Part shown: piece by piece, positions 11,043 to 22,430 of the stretch
Numbering within the stretch: the stretch's first letter is position 1
Layout: each line of letters begins with the position of its first letter
NCBI GenBank assembly: GCA_036426205.1
Contig: CM071573.1
Location: 76,022,743 to 76,086,742, forward strand
Reading direction: 5' to 3'
Length of the DNA: 64,000 nucleotides
Source: Ascaphus truei
Lineage: Eukaryota > Chordata > Amphibia > Anura > Ascaphidae
Program-made: the position numbers and the translations under genes
Notes under the pieces: generated by a model
The model's input: only the letters and a program-made list of their open reading frames with translations
Databases searched by the model: none
What the model was told of the DNA's origin: nothing

Positions 11043-11299
11043 TTATTTAGTACATGTGCACTTGCAAATGTGAGCTAGTTATTTTTGTGTATGGTGATAT
11101 TTATAGAGATATATATATAGATATATATATATGTAGATGACATCCTTAAACACAGACATGGATAAACAGAAGTGACACACTGTAACACCAGCCTGCACAC
11201 ACTGAGGTCTCTCTCATGCAGCCAATATTCAGACACACAACTTCATTACAAATAGTGACGTTTGCGGGCGGTGCTGTTAGCTGGGTGACCCGTCTTTAC

Positions 11300-11480
11300 C
11301 CGCACGTTGGGCCTCGCTCTGCACAGGACACTAAATGCGACACGGATTCCTCTCACCCTCTGATGTAACTGCTCAACAACCTTCCCGAAACTTCCTGCGC
11401 CTACTTGTGTCACCGCGCTATGCATGACGGGACGTGAAGTCCTCTGGTTGATGCCGTGCGAGTAGAACGTAACGACTGCA
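11300..11480 (-). other. GHITM: Probable GHITM non-coding first exon
   Basis: This is the only CpG-enriched, non-repetitive sequence upstream of coding exon 1. Minus-strand splice donors are available as CAGAGG/GTGAGA (exon end 11357) and GCGG/GTAAAG (exon end 11300). The transcription start cannot be fixed from sequence. An 82-codon open frame spans it but has no known similarity and is not proposed as coding. Confidence 0.45.
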
Positions 11481-11568
11481 TGAAACCACAGCAAACTACA
11501 ACTCCCATGAACACACGGGAGAGGCGCCTTGTCTAAGGGACAGTGAAAGGACTACATATCCCATGACA
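11422..11568. promoter_or_regulatory. Cluster of three ZNF143-type motifs at the GHITM promoter
   Basis: Two plus-strand sites, ACTACAACTCCCATGA (near 11495-11510) and ACTACATATCCCATGACA (11551-11568), and one minus-strand site, ACTTCACGTCCCGTCATGC (11422-11440), resemble the ZNF143/THAP11 consensus ACTACAATTCCCAGCATGC. Such sites are common in promoters of housekeeping and nuclear-encoded mitochondrial genes, which fits GHITM. Binding is inferred. Confidence 0.6.
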
Positions 11569-11879
11569 CAGTGGGTGAGAGTGCAAGGTGCTTTGTTGTG
11601 ACGTAACTGACACAATGATGTATCAATTCGCTGCATAGGGAGGAAAACTATTTTGCATAGAGACAGCAGCAGTGTGAGTCACTGTATGGGTGTTTCCATA
11701 GGGCAGTTTAGCAACTAGTATATCATTAGTAATTAATTGTAACACTCCAATAATAATACCATTTGTCCTATGATTATTTCTATATGCTGCCATTATATTT
11801 TGCAGCTCAATGCAATGGAGGTGTGAAAGACAATACAGTATTCAGAAAAAATATTTAAAATATGACAAATGTTACAATA

Positions 11880-12366
11880 TTAATGCACCATCCCGACTCT
11901 TGAGTTCTGCTCAAGGATGTCTTCTCTCTACCCCCATTGTATCTAAAGTCCTCTCCCGCCTTAAACCTTTCTTACTGACTGCCCCACACCTCTGGAATGC
12001 CCTTCCCCTCAATACCCGACTAGCACCCACTCGATCCACCTTTAAGACCCACCTTAAAACACACCTGCTTAAAGAAGCATATGAATAGCTCCATGGCTAT
12101 TACTATACACATGATACATAACGCTTGGCCACCTGCAGACACACTTACCAGAATGCCCTCCTACTGTCTCTGTACGTCCTTCCTACCTACCAATTTGATT
12201 GTAAGTTCTTCAGAGCAGGGACTCCTGTTCCTAAATGTAAATTTTTATGTCTGAAGCACTTATTCCCATTATGTGTTATTTGTTTTTTATATGATTGTCA
12301 CGTGTATTACTGCTGTGAAGCGCTATGTACATTAATGGCGCTATAAAAATAAAGACATACATACAT
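11880..12366 (+). mobile_element. CR1/L2-like LINE: ORF2 C-terminus and 3' UTR
   Basis: The frame ending at 12088 encodes APHLWNALPLNTR and STFKTHLKTHLLKEAYE, the LWNxLP...FKxxLKTHL tail common at the C-terminus of CR1/L2-clade LINE ORF2 proteins. The 3' UTR follows, with GAAGCGCTATGTACATTAATGG and an ATAAAGACATACATACATAC terminus made of short tandem units. The copy is severely 5' truncated and encodes no reverse transcriptase core. Related fragments lie at 35432-36600 (minus) and 56290-57715 (plus). Confidence 0.8.
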
Positions 12367-12779
12367 ACAGTACATACAATATTAGTAGTTAGAGGGAGGA
12401 GAAGGGCCATGCACCAAGTAGCTCATTTAAATGTACAAAGCTGATACTATACAAAGAGCTGTACATAGGATTTGGGTCACGTCTGTGCGCTGCAGAGCTT
12501 ACGCTCTCTTTGTGATGCTTTGTCACAAAGAAAAATGTTACTTGCTATTATATTTCTTTAATCAGATTTGACTCATCCCAGGCACTATCGTTGATTCCTG
12601 AGCCTGAACAGCGGGAGACGCAAGGCATTGTGGGGCACGACTTTAGAAGTTCCCATGTTGATTGACAGCTATACCATCCACCCTGTTTGCACACACAGTG
12701 TGGTTTGGGGCCATACCAAGCGTGCTTAGGTTAGGTAAAACCTGATTAGAAAAATATGATAGTGAGCATGGGACTACGT

Positions 12780-13390
12780 ATTGCGCGACGGCCATCTTGT
12801 GGTTGGCGTGGCCGGAAGAGGATGTCCTGGCTTTTCAGGATTTCCTCCGCGGAACTGGAGATGGCGTGGCAGTCCTGACGGAGCCTTGAGAAGGAGAGGT
12901 AGTGTCCAGGGAGCTAGTCAAGCTTCCTGGACTGGGCCAGAACTATTCCCCCTAAGCCCCAGGCAGCCCCTTCACCTCAGTGGAGTTTGTAGGGCCCGGC
13001 CACGGCATTGGGATTCCCCTGTAGTAAGACGCTCCACTGGAGAAGGACCCGAGCTGGGAAAGGAGTTCTGCCAGTGGGATGTATCACCGCGTGGTTGCGA
13101 TCGGGTCGTCGGGAGCTTCGCGGCGCACCCGGCTAGCAGGGGCCGCCATTTTGATTAGCGCACATGCGCACTAGAACCGATGCGCATGCGCAATGGGAGC
13201 ACAGTGCGGCGGCCATTAGAGACAGGCTCCGCAAGGGGACTACATGTCCCAGCAGCCCCAGGGGCTGCTACCACCTGCTGTAGAACAGCCAATAGGGCTA
13301 TGAGGATTTTGGCAGGCTAAAGGATACAATTTGGCAAACTGCAGAGACCACACCAGTCGGAGCAGGGATAGCTATGGGTAAGGTAGCCCC
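12780..13390 (+). mobile_element. LTR-like segment with NRF-1, ZNF143 and CCAAT motifs
   Basis: It shares an ordered block with 62080-62300: GCGCATGCGCA, a GGCGGCCA box, GGCTCCGC, a GGGGACTACA(T/A)G site, CAGGGGCTGC or similar, AGCCAATAG, GGATACA, and CCAGTCGGAGC. The order (activator sites, CCAAT, then a TATA-like GGATACA) resembles an LTR U3 promoter. No coding sequence was seen. Exact LTR ends were not found, so the element type is inferred. Confidence 0.55.
13158..13295 (+). promoter_or_regulatory. NRF-1 palindrome, ZNF143-like site and CCAAT box in repeat
   Basis: TGCGCATGCGCA (13181-13192) is a perfect NRF-1 palindrome, with a weaker GCGCACATGCGC just upstream at 13158. ACTACATGTCCCAGCAGC (from 13239) fits the ZNF143 consensus well. 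CCAAT follows at 13289-13293. All three lie within about 140 bp. Confidence 0.6.
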
Positions 13391-13394
13391 CAGC

Positions 13395-13745
13395 TATGCC
13401 CCGAATCACATTGGGCCCGGGCCTGGGGCGGCAAAATTTTGGGACAGCAAAAATGTCCGCCCCCATATACTTTTGCCGCGCTCTCGGGCCTATCGGGCCT
13501 GATGGGAAGTCACTTAACTGTTGCGGCCCCTTCCTTATCTGCCGCCCTCCTCCTCCTTCTGAACCGCAGCGTCAAATGAAATGACACCGCGGACATCGCC
13601 AACATGATGTCACACGACGTCACGTTACCATGGCAACACGACGCGGTGCGACGTCACGTGGGTGACGTCGGTGCGGTTCCAAAGGAGGAGGGGGAGGGGT
13701 GCGGCAGCAAGGAGGCGATCGCCTACAGCTCCGCCGCTGATTCAA
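13395..13745. other. GC-rich repeat-like segment, unclassified
   Basis: A CpG-rich stretch with several CACGTG and TGACGTC-type boxes (13610-13670) and TGGGGCGGCAAAATTTTGGG near its start. It looks like a transposon end, but no second copy was found in the window. Short open frames here have no recognisable domain. Confidence 0.3.
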
Positions 13746-13759
13746 CTACTACAATGATA

Positions 13760-14708
13760 AAACACATTCATTTGAAATACATTGTATTGTCCCTGGAGAA
13801 CATAAAATGGCATAAACCCGTGGTAAACATCGTTATAACCCTCATGATATGTATTATCCAGATCTGCAGTAATAACCATTCATTTCCAAACGGGAAAGTG
13901 TGTCTATTTAAGCAGTTCAGAAGGAAACATACAAATTGCTCAGCCCTGCACTGTTTGTAAAGACTATAATATGAAACAGTTTCTGTTCTACTCAGCAGAA
14001 CACTTTTATCAGTCAACCAAGGCAAGACCACAAAAAAGCCCATTCCCACTTTGTCTCACGCAGTGACGGCGCAAACAGCGATAAACTCGTCTTTGCATTA
14101 ACAGGTTAATTAGGAAGTTTGTAACTTTAAACTCAAGCAGGTCTAAACCTCTTTCTGCAGCATTGGCAGCCGTTTCTGCACGGGGACAAGTTATTCAACG
14201 GGGCTCATAGCTTGCTCATCAGCAGCAAAATAAATGAACCTGAGTTTGCTACAAGTTCTTCTTGGCCTGATTGCATAGTTCTTCCTTTTAATAAATTAGA
14301 TTGTATGGAAAAAAACGAGTGCCTTGTGATTTCCCCCCGCTCATTCACATGCTATTGAACAGGACCTGGGGGACATTTCAATCGCAGCTGTTCGTTTCAC
14401 AGGCTCTCATTTTGTAGGTAACTGCTTCCACATATGCATGAAAGGGGAAAGGGGGAGCAGCTTACTGGCAGAAGTCGTGTAATGAGTAGGAGAGAAATAC
14501 TGGGACCAGCTGGGCAAATATATTGGGAGAAATATATTGGGAGGGATTGATCATTATAAGTGATCCTAAATGGGACAGGGTTTACAAGCCAACTGCGAGG
14601 AAAGTTGTATTAACTTGGAATAAGAATAAAGAAAAAGGATCACACATCTTAAAGCAGCAATTCAATCCCTTTAACATTCATTTAATTTTTTACACAGAAT
14701 TGAAGCAG
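13760..14708. other. No feature recognised
   Basis: AT-rich sequence with short open frames lacking domain signals or codon support. No RNA gene was seen. Confidence 0.4.
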
Positions 14709-14808
14709 GGGGTCTCAGTCAATGATTGAGCCACCTGTGCTGAAGCAGGGATACCCTTAAAAACCTGACCTGTTGATGGCCCTTGAGGACTGGGGTTGGC
14801 CACCCCGG
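14709..14808. mobile_element. hAT MITE family A, right half only
   Basis: The segment contains TGAGCCACCTGTGCTGAAGC, GACCTGTTGATGGCCCTTGA and the terminus GGGGTTGGCCACCCC. The left inverted repeat is missing, so this is a truncated copy. Confidence 0.7.
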
Positions 14809-15169
14809 TTTTCAGTTAACACCAGGCCTGTGTTAGTCAGCAGTTACTGTGTTATCCAAGGATGTAGGTACAATTATCTATATTTTCCAAGTTGCTGACA
14901 CAGTTACAATGTAAATGTGGGAGAAGAACTCAAGACAGCTATTTTAAATCTCTGAGATACATTAGGATAGAGTGATCTTTTCAATGTCATGGCAGTGGTT
15001 CCGAAGCACTGGTCCAGATATCACGATATAGCCCATGTAAAGGCCTATTCACTTATCTCCTTCCTGACCAGCATGGGGGCTGTGGGGTACCTAGCTAACA
15101 TTTTACAGCTGAGCACATCACTCTTTAAATGAGCAATTCATGCTTTAAAACAAAAAAAAACAATTATTT

Positions 15170-15510
15170 GTTTTTAAACATAGATTTGAAGCAGGAGGTC
15201 TCCGGAGCCGAGCCCCATTAATTTCAGCTCTGGTGACCTCCTGCTCCCTGAGATCTCCATAAGGGGTGCCTGCGAAGTTTAAAGCCACCGCGTTGCGTGG
15301 GCCAATAGGAAGCCGAACCTGATGATGTCACGGCTTCCTGTTTGTCCGCAGGGCGTGGGAGCTTTGAAAAGCCGCCATAATGTGAACCCTGCTAGCCAAG
15401 CGACTACCGGCACCCCGTATGGAGGTAAGTATCTCCGAAAGCAGGGGGTCCCTGGAGCTGAATTTAATAGGGTTGAGCTCCAGAGACCCGCTGCTTCAAC
15501 CCTATGGTAA
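15170..15510. mobile_element. GC-rich MITE-like repeat, related to 4340-4640
   Basis: Opposed ends AGCAGGAGGTCTCCGGAGC and GAGCTCCAGAGACCCGCTGC are inverted repeats, and internal copies of the same block also occur near 15220 and 15440. Shared CCAATAGGAAGCCG links it to 4340-4640. Confidence 0.55.
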
Positions 15511-15511
15511 A

Positions 15512-15515
15512 AAAA

Positions 15516-15555
<40 letters not shown>

Positions 15556-15559
15556 TCAT

Positions 15560-15609
<50 letters not shown>
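15512..15609. repeat. Compound AT/AC dinucleotide microsatellite
   Basis: A TA run is followed by an AC run interrupted by CTCAT and then another TA run of about 35 bp. Open frames through it on both strands are translation artefacts of the dinucleotide. Confidence 0.95.
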
Positions 15610-15611
<2 letters not shown>

Positions 15612-16069
15612 TGGTTGACAAATCACCAAAAAATCTACTCGCCACACAAAAAAATCTACTCGCCACTCATTTCTTCTCTCTGTGATAGATACGTTTAATC
15701 AGAGAGAGATAGTCTTTAGTATTTTGGGAATGGAAAACAGGACCCTAAAATTCCACTCTAGTTTTTGAGGGGTCAAGTGCCCTTGTTGTATAGTCTTCAA
15801 TACACATTTAGGGCCATTACCTGAGATAGATAAATAATTTAAAAGCAAATAACAAATGCTTTTTGTATGTACCAAAGTGACTGACTAAACTCACGAGGGT
15901 GTAAGTATTAAGGGTTTTCTAAATGTCACTTTTATACATGGGGTGTAATAAGAAGTACTGAGAACTTGGCTTTTGATGTCCGGTGCATACTGGGATCAGA
16001 GATTAAGCTCCCAGTATAAGGAGCTTTCCGTCTTTCCTGCTCACTTTTCCCAACAGTAGCTGACTAAGT

Positions 16070-16765
16070 CTAAGGCCCCGCTCCCTCAGTCAGCGCGTCC
16101 GCACTGCAGACAGGCGGGGCGCTGACATACACAGACCGCGATATGCGGTCTGTAGGGAGCCGGAGCGGGAGGTGGGCGGGAGTGGGAGGTTTGACAGGGA
16201 GGGGGGGCGTGGCTTGAGCGGAGGGACCCGCTACTCTCCCCCCCCTCCGTCAACGGACTCGGGCTGGAGCTGCTGATGGTAAGTATGAAACACACACACA
16301 CGCAGGCACTCATACACACACACACACACACAGGCAGGCACTCACGCACTCATACACACACACACATACACACACACACACACGCAGGCACTCACGCACT
16401 CATACACACACACACACACAGACAGAGGCAGGCACACACATACACACTCACAGACAGGCACGCACGCACTCAGACACACACACAGACAGGCACGCTGCTT
16501 TCACTCCACACTCCTCCCCGCTCCCCGAAGCCTCTCCTCCTCCCGAAGCCTCCCCTCCCCATTGGCTCACAGCCACACCACGTGACGCGTCAACGCTAGA
16601 CATCACCATTTTCTTGTGTCCCCTAGTGGCTGACGCGCCACAGCGTGTAGTGCTCTGTGCCGCCAGGGGGGACCGGGACCGGCTCAGCAGGATTCCCCTG
16701 CTGGTGGGGAACTCGCGACATGGCCGCCCGCGCCAACGATCGCAGCGGGACCGAGGCCTAAGTCT
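16070..16765. mobile_element. CpG-rich MITE-like block containing a CA-rich minisatellite
   Basis: Ends TAAGGCCCCGCTCCC and GCGGGACCGAGGCCTAAG are imperfect inverted repeats. The interior has CpG-rich arms and a 16289-16495 array of CACACA blocks punctuated by GGCAGGCACTCACGCACTCA-like spacers. It may be a CpG-rich element whose centre expanded into a minisatellite. It is not treated as a promoter. Confidence 0.5.
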
Positions 16766-17465
16766 CATGCTTATTTTAACTCCCCTACAACAGTGTTATA
16801 GGCAAAACACTTCAGAAACAGTGTTGGTTTTTACCAGCTACCACAGTTGAAATAATTTCTATTGGGAATAGCAATCGTTCCAAGACAAATATTTTTAATT
16901 ATAGATAATTCCTCCAATATTTCAATAGAAAACAAACCTTCTCTCCATGGACTGTAGCATATGAGACATAACCAGAGTTGCTATGGATGGGTGAGAAATA
17001 GCCGATAGTGGCTTAAATATCAGCGACTTCGTGAAGCATGGAAAATAATAATCTATTACCAGTACGCAGGGTCCCTGGGACTTCAGTAATATTAGGAATT
17101 AAAGAGACGCTGTACCAACACTGACTGAAGTTAATGCACTTTTATCACTGGAGTCCATGGTGACATTCAGTGTTGAAAGACAGAAAAAACTAAACTCGCA
17201 ACTACAACATCTAACCCTTGGCTTTCATATTGTCAACATTATTCTTTCACTGTACACAATGTGAACTTACTAGTCATTGTAACGGTAGGGGCACTGTGGC
17301 TCACACATTAAAGGTTAAGCCCAGGCATTGTCCCTATCCATCTGGATGGATACATAGGATTCCCCATGTATAGCCATCTTATTCTGGTTAAAATTAGCAA
17401 CGTGTACTGTAATAATGTGTATGTAAACCTTTATTCTGTGTAGAAATGTGATACATGTGTTTCTG

Positions 17466-17522
17466 TGTCTCCTTTGTGTGCCAGGCTGGTAATTCACTTA
17501 TTCAGCCTGCACACAAAGGAAT
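17466..17522. repeat. Inverted repeat CCTTTGTGTGCCAGGCTG
   Basis: TCCTTTGTGTGCCAGGCTG and CAGCCTGCACACAAAGGA face each other across about 15 bp. The arms pair almost perfectly, giving a strong hairpin. It could be the tip of a larger repeat; no second copy was found. Confidence 0.65.
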
Positions 17523-17579
17523 CCGGGTTTGTGGTAAACAAGGGGGCGGGGGGAGGGAGGTGCAGTGCTTGGGAACAAT

Positions 17580-18020
17580 GTGAGACTGTGGATGGGCGTG
17601 TAACGTTGCTGACTGCAAAACAGGGTACGAACCCGCAGGGCAGAGGTAGGGAGTAGTACACTGACCTTGGCCTGGGTTCTGAGGCCTGAGAGGCAGGGGT
17701 AATCAAGTCCAATTCTGGAGTTGAGGCAGGCGACAGGCAGGGGTGGTCAGGTCCAGGCACAGGTCAAGCACAAGCAGTTAATCACAGTGGCAAAGACAGC
17801 GCTCAAGCAGAACAAGGTACAGAGTACTTTGCACGAGCACTGACAGAGAGCAACTGCCTGCTATTTAAAGGCCAGAATGAGCTGCTAGCATGAGGGCCAG
17901 AGGGAGCCTGACTTCCTGTCAAGTGAGGAGCAGGAAGTGCCAGGAAGCAAAATGGCCACAGTAACTTCAGTGAGGGTGAGAGGTCACTTCCTGACGGTAG
18001 CCATCTTAGGTATCCGGACA
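17580..18020 (-). mobile_element. Possible LTR on the minus strand
   Basis: On the minus strand, GGAAGT boxes are followed by TTTAAATAGCAGGC, a TATA-like element, then a C/T-rich leader with TGCCTGTCGCCTGCC units. That style is also seen in the suspected LTR at 27050-27660. No termini or target duplication were established. Confidence 0.35.
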
Positions 18021-18029
18021 GATCCCTTA

Positions 18030-20018
18030 TAGTGCGGCACTCAGGTCTGGGAGGCGTAGGCTTAAAGAGCGGAGCCTTTGGTCATCACAGACACCGAGGT
18101 GCCCATCTCTGGACGGGATATCTGTCCGGCTGTGGAAACCATTGCTGGGTATGAGCCCCATAGGTGCAGTTCCCATTGCCCGATTGGAAATCTCCACTCT
18201 CCTTAAGCCCATCCCAATCCTAGATGCCCAGTCACTGCCCCTGGTCAGGATTCGTCCATCACAGATGAGCCCTCGCTCTGTGATTGGCCAATGCGTAGCA
18301 TCCGTGATGTTATTGGTCGACACCCCATCTTCGATACTTTTCTATGGAGATGGGGAAAGTATGAAAAGGGTAGCTGATCTGAGCTCCACAGTCGTTCCCG
18401 GAGTTTGCGTGTAAGCTAACTAAGCTGTGTGCTCCGTGGCCCGTGCTGGAGACACACCAGAATGAGGCTCAGACCCGATCCAAGCGGGAAATTCAAAGCT
18501 GCTTTTGCTGAAATAGTATCCCAGAGGTCTTGAGGGACCGGACCCCTATGGAATGTGGATGCTGCTCTGGGCAAGCCTTGTGAAGTGATGCCCAACACCA
18601 AGCTAGCTAGGATTCTGCCCGTAACCCATGTTTTGGTGAGATTGAGCACTTTTCTGTGACTGTGGCTCGGGCCACAAAAAAACTGCTTTATTGAACTCCC
18701 TTTTCCTGCCTGGTGCTATGATCCCTGTGAATTGTCTTGGTCTCCTGTGACAGCCCTGGCTCATACACTTTACAAATAAATAACTGCTCACCGAACCCAT
18801 TATTCAGATAAAAGCAGTGGCCCAATGAATAGTTAACAGTGCAAAGTAGCTGTTGGCTACAAACAAGTTGCATTGGTTATCCCCTATTTTATCAACACCT
18901 CCTGGAGTACCAGCCTTATTGCAGATCATTGGTACATCTGCCAAACACATACTGTACATCCCCACTAAGTCCATCGGTGATATCACCAATAAACCCAGTA
19001 AAGTCAGCCATCCCCAGGGCTGTTCAATACCATTAACACTTCCTTTGCAATGAGTCTCCCTTGCCACAACCTATTCATCAACGAGTTGCCCATTCATCCT
19101 CTTTTAGTTCACTCCCAAGCTGATCAACGTGCTTACATTTTTATTTCACGCCAAAGGCTATTCGCAACATTATGCCAAATAAGAATAAAGTATAATTTTT
19201 TTACTGCCCGACCCCTATCTATTACACTTGTCATACATTGACATATTGGTTTGACACAATCTCTTTTTCAGTGAACGCAGGTCATCCGGGATCGTGTACA
19301 CTTCTAGAATAAATCACTCAACCATTGTTTCTATCAGCAGCATTTCTATTATTTTCCTCACCAATGGCTTTCACATTGCTCTCTCTTTTTTTTTAATGAG
19401 ATTGGAAGGTTTTGTGATAGTTCTAATAGGATTTAGAGAGGAGTCACTAACCTGTATCCATTCAACGCAAGATGAAAGTTGTAATCAGCAGCACCTATTC
19501 CTGCAGGTTTTTAAGATTTGCCAGAGCCAAGTAGCAGGTGTGTTTTAGATGGGCTCTCCAGCCTACATCCAAAGGGATCTATTGGCATGTTCAATAGGTT
19601 AATGACACCTTAAAAAGCTTACAGAAGGGGGTGCGTGCAGAGGTGGAGACAGGAGACTTGCTTTGGGAAAATAAACGTACGCTTTTATTTTGCCAAAGTG
19701 CATTAACAAAAAACACAGGCTTTTCCTCAGCCAAGGTGCAGCAAACCATGGGACAATATAAAGTATAGGGCTATCTTAAGCCAAAATTCAGCTTCCCCAG
19801 CGTATGAACGTCCATGTACGTTTATAGACATCTATATAGGTAACTTGTGTCCCTTGGCATCAAGGACACTGGGATATGACCTGCAAGCCCTGGTGTCCCT
19901 AAGGATCAAGGACATGCACGTGTGGCCTGTATGCAGACCAGGGAGACACAGAAACAATTCTCTTTCCTGCTTTTTAATCCCCTTTCTAGGCTCATCTAGG
20001 ATCGTTACTACTCTTCAC
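18030..20018. other. No gene recognised; diffuse repeat-like sequence
   Basis: Short unrelated open frames occur on both strands, none with a recognisable domain. An AT-rich run at 19120-19420 precedes the hairpin motif at 20019. No RNA gene was seen. Confidence 0.35.
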
Positions 20019-20058
20019 ATCCCTTGAGAAAGCACAAAAGTGAAACGGCCGTCGGGAT
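20019..20058 (+). ncRNA. Hammerhead-like three-helix motif
   Basis: The order is ATCCC, TTGAGAAAG, stem CAC/GTG with an AAAA loop, AAAC, the palindrome ACGGCCGT ending in GTC, then GGGAT. ATCCC and GGGAT pair perfectly as outer helix I, with the NUH-like GTC placed exactly where a hammerhead would be cut. The 5' core deviates from CUGANGA (TTGAGAA plus one extra base), so activity is doubtful. This copy gives some of the best support for the fold. Confidence 0.6.
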
Positions 20059-20059
20059 T

Positions 20060-21200
20060 GATGCTAGCGCTCACAGGCACTACAGTGCTATTGGCAGCAC
20101 TTTCTACTGTACAACAGCCTACTGAACCTGAGAGAAAGAGTCTCGTTGAACCACAGGACACACGGATATCTTCCACATTCAGGCTGGTACCGCAAGTATT
20201 GCAGAGACATACCCCTTTGTTTACGATCTGGGGTTAGTGTATTTAGACCTAAGTTAGTATATTTGTACACTAGCACCCAACCACATCTACAATGGCTGTG
20301 CTACTACACTCTTCATTTCAACCATCACTATATGCGTGTACAATGATTAACATAGTTACCAATTGTAGCGTGGTCGTGGGAGGGGGCAGTTGGTTTAGAA
20401 GCTCCCTTCCTCCTAGTAGGCTCAATTTCTATTTTTGTAGGGCAACCCAGCCCAGTCATCACCCCCTCCAGGGGTATTGGATCTACTACTAAGTAACGCT
20501 TCATATCTCAAGCCCACTGTGCACCGGGGAGTTTTTTTAATACCCTATATTTTATTGCTACAATACTATTAAAATAGTTTTATTAATACAGATATCATAT
20601 GGACATTCTAAGTTCCTTGATGCTTCCAGTTACATCATTACTAACTATTCATACTGAGTGCTGTTATTTAGGGGGCTTTTACTGGACCACTGGCCCTGCT
20701 AGGTCCGGTGTATGCCAGTTCCTTTTTCTGTCCTTGTTACTACTCCTGCCTTCCTCCAGGTTGGGATTAACCCCTGCCTGGCCCACACCCCGCAGCTCTA
20801 GCTGTTGTAAACAGTCTTGCCCCCTGTTACACATACTTCTAAAAATATTTTGTGTGTGTGAACATTTACCATTTAACGGCAAACACATGCTTTATGGTGT
20901 TTTTACAATCTTTACCTAATGTCTTTTTATGATAAGACTCACATCTGGAGGTAAACTAGTGTTTTTGTTTTGTTCTTTGCACAGTAATTACAGTGAGATT
21001 CCTTCATAAACACAATTGGTTGATATGCGTGGATTCAAGAGCCCAAAGAAAATGTGTCTCTATTTTTCAAAGATTACGTATTGCAAATGTAAAATGTATA
21101 CTTTAAGGGTGATTTAAGCTTTTGCAGAAAAGTTGTTACACTTGCAGTATACACAGTAAGTTGTTTAAAACAATGTTTGTTTTACCTATTACGTGTGACT
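20060..21200. other. No gene recognised; body of a possible hairpin-motif element
   Basis: The sequence follows the motif at 20019 on its 3' side and may belong to the same insertion. No matching direct repeats were found to set its end. Open frames at 20599-20919 on either strand show no domain. Confidence 0.3.
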
Positions 21201-21204
21201 ATCT

Positions 21205-21640
21205 TTAAAGCAGCAAAACATGACGAATCCTATATGTTTTTTTTAAAGAATAATAATAATTATTATCTAATTATTATCTAATACTACAGAACAGATTTAT
21301 TAGATACTACTGTCTGTGTTTTTTTAACTCCTAATGACTTTTTAAATTATTTTTAATGTACTGATCATCCTTTGGTTGGAACAGCAACCATTTGGAAAGT
21401 CATATCCACTTCTTTTTTGAAACAGGCTCTCGCACATACCTTTTTTAGCTCTGTCCTTTAGCAACAAAGTATCACAAACAGATATGTAGCTGTCTTTCAA
21501 ACAGCAGACTGTCGATTACTCTGAAAGCTGTAACAGTGTGTTACACTTCGTAATATAATGTTGCATATCAGCTGCAGCATTTGACAGGCGGCAGCACAGA
21601 GTAAGAAGCCGGCCATTTCGTTAGGCACACAATCAGGATT
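21205..21640. mobile_element. TTAA-type MITE, AGCAGCAAAAC subfamily
   Basis: The element starts TTAAAGCAGCAAAACATGA and runs through TGAAACAGGCTCT and GCAACAAAGT(A/G)TCACAAAC modules shared with 31363-31760 and, more distantly, with 9502-9956 and 25379-25875. The right terminus is not clear. Confidence 0.6.
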
Positions 21641-21654
21641 TTTACAGATTTAGA

Positions 21655-22080
21655 ACAGGAGCTTCTGGAGTTAGATCTTGCTGGGATTATGTGTTTATTC
21701 ATTTTAATTTTCAACTGGTATCAGTTGGTTGGAGGTTAGTGACCCCTCCTCCCTGGGTTTAAGCTCACCCCACCCCACTTTTTAAGTAGCAGGTTTTCCA
21801 TGTTCCTGTGCAGGACAGGTCCACTGAGGCCATTCTCCCTGCAGCAGAGGTATATGAGAATCTCACAGGTAGTGTTAGAACCTGCATAGTGGTCATGTCG
21901 TGAAGTGGCTGCAGGCTTATAACGCTTTGGCCAAAGGGTTTTACTAAATGACCCTCACTCATGAGAATACTAACATTGAAGTATTTAACTGTGTATTTTG
22001 TCTCATTGAATGTAGCATTGGGTATTTTTGTCTTTTGTTGTATACATTTGGCCACGTTCAGTAGCACTCATTTTGACACA
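21655..22080. repeat. Dispersed repeat, CTTGCTGGGATT...GGCCAAAGGG family
   Basis: Ordered modules GTTAGATCTTGCTGGGATTA, TTTTCAACTGGTATCAGTT, GGGTTTAAGCTCACCCC, GCAGGCTTATAACGCTTTGG and CCAAAGGGTTTTACTAAATG recur at 52945-53221 plus 54508-54600, and in part at 57165-57365. The uninterrupted copy here is useful because it shows where the copy at 53221 was split by an insertion. Confidence 0.7.
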
Positions 22081-22099
22081 AATTATATATATATATATG

Positions 22100-22200
22100 T
22101 ATGATGTGGTGGATTCTGGGGTTGGTTGGAGCTTGCTGGGATTCTGTGTTTATTAATTATAACAGGAGCACCAAACGATTGCCAGCTTAGGTTAGAATGT
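22100..22200. repeat. Partial copy of the CTTGCTGGGATT family
   Basis: GGTTGGAGCTTGCTGGGATT and CTGTGTTTATTAATTATAAC match the left end of the repeat at 21655. An AT dinucleotide run (22085-22099) separates the two copies. Confidence 0.5.
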
Positions 22201-22430
22201 AGAATGATACATTGCACATGCTTTACGTATACAAATAAGCAGATAAGAAATAAAAAAAATGGGGGACTGTAAAGTAGTATTGCTGCTTTAAAGCATCTGA
22301 TCAAATGATAATGGGTCTACTGCATATGACATGATGGCAGCGCTGCGTTTTGGGCCTTCATTATGGATGTCTTTTCCACCACACTTACAAAGAACAATGC
22401 TCCAGTTAGAATAGTAAGTAATCACTTTGG

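Noticed and set aside
11246..11494. 82-codon minus-strand frame over the GHITM first-exon region as an alternative N-terminus
   Set aside because: The recognised start at 10145 matches the family N-terminus, and this frame has no similarity to known GHITM sequence.
13604..13960. 118-codon plus-strand frame
   Set aside because: It crosses from a GC-rich repeat into AT-rich sequence with no domain or conserved motif, and an opposing frame of similar length overlaps it.
15279..15698. Frames rich in YIYIYI and THTHTH
   Set aside because: They are translations of the AT/AC microsatellite.
16276..16599. 107-codon His/Thr-rich open frame
   Set aside because: It is a translation of the CA-rich minisatellite.
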